A stretch of 64,000 nucleotides of DNA. Source: Pisaster brevispinus. Taxonomy: Eukaryota > Echinodermata > Asteroidea > Forcipulatida > Asteriidae. The DNA lies in the NCBI GenBank assembly GCA_023634235.1, contig JAMKCF010000004.1, positions 27,536,527 through 27,600,526 on the forward strand, written 5' to 3'. The position numbers were made by a program, and so were the translations under genes. This document shows positions 52,592-64,000 of this stretch, piece after piece. The stretch's first letter is position 1. Each line of letters opens with the position of its first letter. The notes below the pieces were generated by a model that worked only from the letters and a program-made list of their open reading frames with translations, was not told where the DNA came from and ran no database searches.

Positions 52592-53584
52592 ACCTATGCC
52601 AATAATCAAACCAATATGCAAATTCACATTTGGATCAGCTATAATAATTAACAAAATTAAGCCTTCCAGTTTCAAATTGTAATCTGAGTATTGAAAACGA
52701 TGCATTTGAGTTTAGTACTCATGTGTGCAGTTGTCCATGTTTTCATTTTGTAACGTGTTTACTACGACCTACCAAGTTTTAATTGCTACCTACTATTTCT
52801 TCCCACTTTTACCTGTACCACAAGTGAGGCTAGTTTCTTTGTTAATTTTCTCCACACTTAAATATTCACAAATATTGATACAAAAAATATGCTGCAAGTG
52901 GACAAAGTCAGGCAAATGCCATCTTGCTGTTTAACAACAAAAATGGTAAGGAAAACCTGCTCACCAATTTCTCGAGTTAACAGGCAATATCTGTTCATCT
53001 AGTTTACATGTTGTTCCTGTTGTTAAATTCAGGATAGGCAGCCCAACAAGCAATAAGTAATCTGATCATTTAGGACAGATGCTTTGCAGCCCATGAGGAT
53101 AGTGCTGAACTTGCCCACTTTAACCCAAACCTTTGGATGTCAAGTATAAAGTGGTGTTTTGTTTGCACCTGTAGTACGTGTTTGGATTAAAAAGTACAAG
53201 TGGGTATGAGTACAAAGACGATACAATGAGCGCTGGCAACTCATACCAAATAACAAAGCTCTTCTTTTTCTTAAAACCTGTATCAGCACCCTGGAGAACC
53301 CATGGTATTACAATAAAGCTGTGCTTGTTAGCATCCCTATTAGGTTACATAAAACAAGGTACAAAAAAAGGCCAAAAGCCGTGTTCAGCTGATGCTACAC
53401 TCTGCGTTCTTCATTCACTACAAAAAACAAATTACCCAACTTTGAATATATTAAATGGCCTGTCTGTATCCCAGACAACACCAAGCATTACTCAAATTGC
53501 AATCAGCTGAACTCAGCTTTCAATAAAGAAATATTGTATAATGAAACCCTTATCCCTGGGCAGGGACTGCGTAACATCCTTGCT

Positions 53585-57611
<4,027 letters not shown>

Positions 57612-59459
57612 TCACCACATTCATAATGTCAATAGTGGCCATGGTGTAGGAAAGTTACAACCAATATAAATGGCTATTCCATGTAGCACACTTACATGCG
57701 CCTATCCTGTTCACCATTTGTGAGTCAAAATGTGCACAAAGGAATTTACTCCCTAAATGGTGGAAATGGTAGACACGCACCGTGCGGAGGTCTGAGCCAA
57801 GGTTGGACTCCTCCATTGCAAACAATGCAACAGAGGTCGGGGTATAAAGGTCCTCTGCCACTGAGAACAATTTTATATGAACAATATTTTCATATTTATA
57901 CCTGATTGAGGAAGCGGAAGGTTTGCTCACAATAGTAGGATTGTATTAATTTAGAAAATAAAAATTACGTTTTCGTCGTAGATTTTTGTACTGAATCCGT
58001 GTGTGAAAATTTGCGCGTATGGCTTCAGAATATCCATAGCAACAACAATCTTGTTTGAAGTTTATTAAATAACTTTTGCACTAAGTGTCATTTATTTGCA
58101 AAAACTCAAGTAATATCACCCAGTCAAGGATCGAGATCTTTATTCCATATTACAAAATAATGTAGTATCGATACAATACTAATACTTGGATGTTTTGTTT
58201 TAGTTGACATGTGATTTCAGTTGCTACGCATTTCACGCATGCGCAATGTTCTCACACAACATAGGGTACACTACATAATGTTTATGATGGACGTGTGGAT
58301 CTGCGATCTATTTTCTGGTTGAATGTCACACAAACACATGGAAATATTGGTTATTTGTTGACCAATCAACAAAAGTGTAGTTGTCAGTTGAGGATGATGC
58401 AGAATGTATCGGGGTTTGCTCTTCACTTTTTTAGTGAGTGGCCAGGCAGAAGGACCAGGTACCTTGTCATTTCGCTAATCCATTGGCTTTTCACAAGTCA
58501 ATATTTCAAATGAAATAGGGATACTTTTCAACACTTGGAGTGAATTTTGACTGGTCCTCATGTGTTCTAACTGGCATTTGGCCAGCGGACCACTGTAGGG
58601 AGAACGCTGTCTATGAACCTTCAGCTTCTTAATGTCTTAAGTTAAACCAGGTAGAAATATGAAAAATTATAACAACATAAGTTAAATTTTTCCGCGTTGT
58701 GAAGAAGTTTTATACCCAGGACTTTAGTGCAGTGCAACATACAGATGAAACAGTGGCTAGCATCCAAACAATTGCCAGGGCTAGTAGTAGGGCTCAATAC
58801 AATAAATACAGCAACAACAGACTTACTTGTATTTTGTTAAAATTACTTTTTTTAAGGATTCATTAACTTTAAACCTGGGGGAATTTGTTAAGCAAGAATT
58901 CATCTGTTATCAGTCACTGGTCAGTAACAACGTTTTATCTTAATTAAATTTAACAATTAAATGATAATAAGAAGTATGTCTATTTATTTGTAAAAAAAAA
59001 GATAACATTTATTTAACATATAAGTTTTTGATTTACGTTCCTCCAAGACTTGCTTGAGTTTAGTTTGTGCACATTACATTGCTGTTGCACTGACATGGAC
59101 CGTGACATTGTACTATTTATGCAACTACATGTCACTGTTTAGTCACATACACTTTAAATAGTTTTACTTCTGATTTAACTATAGAGCAAAGCTTTAACAG
59201 ACGGAGAGTCAAGCAAAAATAATGAACACTAAATGCAGAAACGACCGACCACAATGAATTTGTGTAGTGTAGGCCGTATTAACGACAGTAACATAACATG
59301 ACAAACATGATTGACAAAATCAAACGGTAATGAATTGGAAAAAACGTTAGTTTTTCCACTTTTCATGATGAAACTTTTACAAATCCAACACCCTAACAAA
59401 TATTGAATGTTGTCTGTACAATAGAAAATACTTCTGGTGCAAATTAAGATATTACTTAC

Positions 59460-59560
59460 CCTTAAAAAATACCTAAATTAATCAGGAAGCGATGGATTCG
59501 GTCACTTTTTGTCAGACAAAATTCACAGTCCAACAGCAAAAAAAAGATGGCCACACCTCA
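59460..59560 (-). other. Canonical Rho, 5' untranslated exon (inferred)
   Basis: A donor AAGG|GTAAGT at 59460/59459 is the best on this strand upstream of the coding exons and would splice to the acceptor at 57529-57530. No ATG occurs in the ~100 nt before it. The intron between (57531-59459) shows nothing else I recognise. Exact start unknown. Confidence 0.4.
59544..59552 (-). promoter_or_regulatory. YY1-like site near the inferred start of canonical Rho
   Basis: AAGATGGCC (plus strand) resembles the AAGATGGC YY1 motif found close to the start of many TATA-less housekeeping genes. No TATA box is visible around it. Confidence 0.35.
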
Positions 59561-60147
59561 ATAGCTCCTATAGGGGCTACCACAATTGATCAATGCTCAG
59601 TACCCAGAATGACATCACAGATGCATCTTGGGTAAAACTGTATGACTTTTTCAGCAGATTGTTACTGGCCACCTCAAAAATGACGTCATCCGTGAAACGG
59701 TACACGCACATTAAAGTTGATGGCCTGATTTTCGCTTTTTTTTTTAAACTACAATTTTTTTATCAGAACGGATTTTCACAGATGATGTTGTTTCGAAACA
59801 CATAGGCCCGGCACAAAAACGTTCGTGTAAAAAAATATGCCTCGCCGCCATAATCCTAGACCTACATGTACATGTACATGTACGCGCAAAATAAATGTAA
59901 AGTGTAATACTAAAATAGTTACAATGCGGTATTGTTTGTACTCGACTGATGGACGCGAGATAATGTCAGAATACCGACATTTAAATGAAGTTTTACTTTG
60001 TATTGGCTTTTCCTGTTCAAAATCTTAAATGAAAGCTTATAACTATCTTGAATCTAGAAAAATAGCTAAAAAAAGAAAAGAAAAAAAGGGAAGTAGTAAA
60101 AATGAATTGATGAAGACGAACTGTCGAATTAAATAATACAATAAAAT

Positions 60148-60149
<2 letters not shown>

Positions 60150-60195
<46 letters not shown>

Positions 60196-60196
60196 A
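60150..60196. repeat. (GA)n microsatellite
   Basis: About 23 GA units with a single GGGA interruption near the end. Confidence 0.98.
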
Positions 60197-61584
60197 TAAC
60201 TTAAGTGACTTAAGCCAATAATGTTCCCAATAAGTTTATGGAATTTAAGTTTGAAATTGAAATAATATAATAAGAAACATAATACAAAGGGACTATTTAT
60301 TTGTTTGCATCATTTCACCTTTTTACACAATCAGTTGTCTAATGTTTAAATGAATAATCAACTCAAACTATTTTCAGAACTAAGAGCCTGAATGGTCATT
60401 TAAACATTGAAACACTTTTTGGGTTGTTTCAGGTACTTGAAAATAAAAAGCAAAGAGTGAACGCCCTTTATTGCGATTCTTGTGTCTTTATAGTCTCTTT
60501 AATATCAATAACAACAAGTGAACAAGGTAAACAACCATGAAACCACATAGCAAGCTGTAAGTCTTTTCATTTTTAACTATAGAAACAACGATGACTCACA
60601 TTTCGTTCACCTGACGACACTAACGGGGGTAGTTGTGGGCGGGCAGAGCTGGAGCTCAGTTGCTGATTAATCCTTCACTCAGTGCGGGTCGTTCGTTGGT
60701 CTGTGAATGGGGTGAAACTGAAACTACATCCATCGGAGCGCTGGTTTATATAGGGCTGTGTGCTCTGATCTATAAATAGATTGTAGTCGAAACGTCCCGA
60801 TCGTTTACAAAGACTTCAACAAATCATTTCTGTGGCATGACAGAAATCAAAGTTGCGTGCAGCATGTGTACACGTCATCAATAGAATTAAGCCCAATGAA
60901 AGATAACAAATTTCTAGATTTCTACCTCCGTGATTTTACCATGGATGCCTCCATGTTTCTAGCGAATGGACGTCCCGCACCACAACCCTCACCCCGCCCC
61001 CCCCCCCCCCTAACAAGGGGATGTGGACGGGTACGAAAGGGCCATATAAAACTATAGGCCTACCGACGGCAATTTTATTATGAGTTTGAAGTTGAATAAT
61101 CAGGAAACTTGGAATAATTACAAGAACACATCAACATTGGGAAAGCGGATCCAGGTTACATATTATTATGAAATAGATTTTTAAGGCGACTCGATCGATA
61201 ACATTTCATTTAGTCTGCAGGACTTTTTGTAGACTTTGCTTCGATGATGGTCTTTGGACTATTTTTGTTAATGTTTAGCTTGATATTGGATCGGTACAGT
61301 CGAGGTGGGATAAAACCCACTTTTGGGAGAAAATTATATACCCCGATATCACCCCCCCCCCCCCATTGACTTTGTTTTGATAAGAAAGGCAAGACAGCGA
61401 CGTTATGAAATACATTGTACACCTAAGGGAACCTCTTGATAAATGGTGGGAACTTATTGGTCGGAAGTTAAGTGCCGGGCATTTTTGTTACGTAATAACT
61501 TCAGGTCTATCAAAAACATTAACTATCGCGGCCTAGAGGCACATAGTACCAAACAAAACAGAAAACGTTAAACTGGAAACCGAG

Positions 61585-61642
61585 GTCGTTAGTTCAAATC
61601 CCGCTCTATTCAATGTTTCTTTGTTCAAGCCCAAATTAAAAC
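61585..61642 (+). mobile_element. SINE fragment, family D, plus orientation
   Basis: GGTCGTTAGTTCAAATCCCG (B-box-like) followed by CTCTATTCAATGTTTCTTTG and TTCAAGCCCAAATT, collinear with the minus-strand copy at 55860-56015. The A-box half is not recognisable. Confidence 0.6.
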
Positions 61643-62456
61643 ATTACAAAAAAATTAAAAAGAAAAGATTACAACCTTGAAGACCCCTCCAACAAAAACC
61701 AAGGCAACATATATAGAAATAAAAAAAAGGGTACAATCATTTTTATTTTATTTTTGTTTTGCTTAAAAGAATGACAAAAATAAATTGGGCTTCTCTGGCC
61801 TTTATTATTCAGGTAATTGTGAGAATTGCTCCTATATCTCGGGCATCAACCATGACACGTTAGGAGCTGGGTGGGTTTAAGTCCTATAGCAGCATTTTGT
61901 AATGTGGCTATCTTCAGTGGAATCACAAGTTTAGTCCATTCAACTCCCTCCAAAGCCTATTATTTAAAGGTACATTTAACAATGGTCTTTGATAAAGACT
62001 AAACAGGTTGATTTTCTTCTGAATTGTTGTTTTGACTTTTGGTTGGAAGTTTGACAAAGATTTCCAAAAACAAAGCCAAGTGTAAACATTTCTGGAGTAA
62101 ACCTTATCTAAACAGAAGATTTAGATTCAACCGAGCAAAAATATGCATCAAAGACTGCTCTACAATTATTTGAAATATTTTAGGCCAAACTGTTATTTAT
62201 AGTATTTTAATAAGTGCAATACAATTTCAGTACAGATGATTATCAGATCAGTGAGGTTAAAAAGTAGTTTGAGTAAAAAGTAACTGAGCTTTTCAAAGGC
62301 GCAGTGATTGCTGTCGCGATCGTGCTGTCCATCTAAAAGTACAACAAATCCTTTTACTTAATAAAATTGTTGCACCATTTCAATGCTCTTGTTTACCAAC
62401 CAATTGTTTGATAAGAGCGTGTCCGGCCGAAGTGATTGCATGCGGCTAACTGTTGC

Positions 62457-62494
62457 AAATAAATAAACAAATAAATAAATAAATAAATAAATAC
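62457..62494. repeat. (AAAT)n microsatellite
   Basis: About nine AAAT units with one AAAC interruption. Confidence 0.95.
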
Positions 62495-62876
62495 AAAACA
62501 AAACTATAGAGGGCAGTATTACGTTGATATAAATAGAATGATGTAGTGTTTTATTTACAGTATCGACTGATTGATTGATACTTCTATAGGGGCAAATATC
62601 ATCGCACGTTGAAGTACAAACTTCGTTTTTATAAATACGTCCCTTTAAACGCATTAAAAATAAATAAATACAGAGCAAAGTAATTAAATGAAATGTTCAA
62701 AAAAGATATTTTTATATTTTAATGATGTTTGAAGAAGGAATAATGAGTTATTTAGTTAACCAAAATATACAACTACACCCCTTGTAATAATGCACCATGC
62801 CGGTCAAGGGTCATCGCAACCATAACAAACAACTTGCATTGCACAACGTGCATGAAATCAAGATCGTGTGTTTGAG

Positions 62877-62884
62877 TATAAAAG
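62877..62884 (+). promoter_or_regulatory. TATA box of the right-hand gene
   Basis: TATAAAAG in the context GAGTATAAAAGCAGC; about 30 nt on would start an exon that ends in a good donor at 62989. Confidence 0.55.
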
Positions 62885-62907
62885 CAGCATAATTGTCAAC
62901 ATTTCCT

Positions 62908-63653
62908 TACCCTACCACTGTACCAGAACACGGAACTTTTGCTGGGAAGACTTCATCGTGGAAGAGTCACTTTCTTCAGCAAGTGCAGGTAAATATTTCT
63001 TGGAAATTATTCGCAAAACAGCCGAATGAGGTACTAATTTATAGATTTGTAGGATCCGATAGGATTATTTATTATTGCGGAATTTGTCTCAATGCTGTTA
63101 AAATATTAATAATGATTAACTATGTACTTACTATAGTATAATTGCCAAGAAAACAAGAACAATATTATATTCAGTTTTTAAAAATATTGCTGTTCATTAT
63201 ATGGATGCGATCACAAACAACGATTGGTTGGGAGTAGAGTGTCCTTACTTATCGCATTAAAACATACACCCAAATTGGGTATATTGTTACTAAGACTGTT
63301 TGGTATCAGTAACAAGAACGTTTGTGTTATTCATTCCTTTTCCCCCTTGACTTTCAAAGAACAAATCAGCATCCTGGCAGAGACAGAGGACTTTGTTCAT
63401 CATCGAAGCTTTAACAGCACAGGAAAGAGAATGTCGTACGTCAGACAGGAGGAACGATTTGGTCGTGTGACAGGGAACACCCTGAGGCGAAACACTTTTC
63501 CCAGCTACTACGCCGATCAATTTGTCTCTAAAAAAAGAAACACTGCTCGAGCTGGTTTTGCCCCCCAGATACTACCGCAAGTGAATGGTGAGGCAGATTT
63601 AATGGATGTACAGCTGGAGGAACTGATAAATGATGGAGACCTACAAGGGTCAG
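62908..63653 (+). CDS. Unrecognised gene, first two exons (coding from 63431), 3'-partial
   Basis: I do not recognise this gene. A TATA box precedes a short exon (about 62908-62989, no ATG, donor GTGCAG|GTAAAT). A second exon has a pyrimidine-rich acceptor (CTTGACTTTCAAAG, exon from 63360) and an ATG at 63431 with A at -3. The protein runs for 74 codons to the likely donor GTCAG|GTGGGT at 63653: a basic start (MSYVRQEERFGRVTGNTLRR), an aromatic PSYYADQF segment, a basic KKRNTARAGF stretch, then an acidic helix-like part (DLMDVQLEELINDGDL). The last part could be the cap of a helical or ankyrin-type repeat, which is a guess. No signal peptide or membrane segment. An earlier donor at 63648 is possible. 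Confidence 0.5.
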
Positions 63654-64000
63654 GTGGGTTTGAGAAATGAGAAGTTGAAATTAACGTGGCATACATTATG
63701 TGATTTCATGAGTTTATCCTCAAAGCCTACCTGGTAAAAGTGGCCACAATGATACCTATATTCCATAGGCATACTTCAGTCTTTAAAATCATGTCTTCAA
63801 GAACATTGTTTGTTATTTTTATATTATTTCTCTTAATCTTGTGAGGCCTACATCATACCAAAAGGGGCAATGAATGCTCATGGCCAACAAAACAAGGGTT
63901 AAACATTATTGGGCTTGATTGTATCCTTAAACCTTTTTACAAGTTTTTGCTAAACTTGTAGATCTTTTTTTTTGCTTACTCCTAGAACCTTAAATTATTT
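63654..64000 (+). other. Right-edge sequence, presumed intron
   Basis: AT-rich, stop codons in all frames, no feature recognised; probably intron 2 of the right-hand gene. Confidence 0.5.

Larger units (their letters stand above)
59561..62876. other. Intergenic region between the Rho pair and the right-hand gene
   Basis: No coding exon seen. Contains (GA)n at 60150-60196, C-runs near 61000 and 61350, a family D SINE relic and (AAAT)n at 62457-62494. Confidence 0.65.

Noticed and set aside
60640..60900. TATA-like TTTATATAGGG near 60745 followed by CTCTGATCTATAAATAGATT and CGAAACGTC, resembling a promoter or an intact hammerhead ribozyme
   Set aside because: No gene follows, the CTGATGA core is not intact and the flanking stems do not pair convincingly; kept only as a hint of a degraded Penelope-like end.

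Overview
This is a eukaryotic (animal) genomic window: AT-rich, intron-dense DNA with canonical GT-AG splicing, many short inverted-repeat elements and tRNA-derived SINE copies. The protein-coding exons resemble vertebrate MON2 and RhoA closely. The repeat style suggests an invertebrate deuterostome. My best guess is an echinoderm, perhaps a sea star, but the organism is inferred only from general recall of such repeats and no species is identified.

Layout. Positions 1-30700 (+) hold 25 coding exons of a MON2 homologue, the Sec7-related Golgi/endosome scaffold protein. The first ~150 residues lie left of the window and the natural stop codon is at 30698-30700. The exon lengths add up to 4713 nt, a multiple of three (1570 residues plus stop), and all splice phases agree. 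Positions about 31.6-41.1 kb are intergenic and repeat-rich. Positions 41.1-59.6 kb (-) hold two head-to-tail RhoA-type small GTPase genes with identical exon structure (52 + 50 + 90 codons). The upstream one (53.6-59.5 kb) is a near-canonical RhoA. The downstream one (41.3-48.7 kb) is divergent, with a TATA promoter carrying perfect matches to a MEF2 site and an E-box. From 62.9 kb to the right edge (+) lies the start of an unrecognised gene with a TATA box.

The most interesting region is the Rho pair. Coding exon 2 is far more alike between the two genes (6 differences in 150 nt, none in its first ~80 nt) than exon 1 (23 in 156), and a decayed third copy of exon 2 lies inside the divergent gene's intron. 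This looks like local gene conversion or exon-scale duplication. The divergent copy has Thr for Asn41 in switch I. In MON2, a 59-bp minisatellite has copied the end of one exon with its 5' splice site about eight times, and a well-formed 33-nt in-frame microexon candidate lies in the 8.6-kb intron.

The rest is repeats: at least four tRNA-derived SINE-like families, several non-autonomous inverted-repeat elements (two TTAA-bounded relatives, a 106-bp near-perfect hairpin, a ~240-bp foldback, and a pair ending in GTCGAAACGTC), five minisatellites and several simple repeats. I saw no clear novel multi-gene system.
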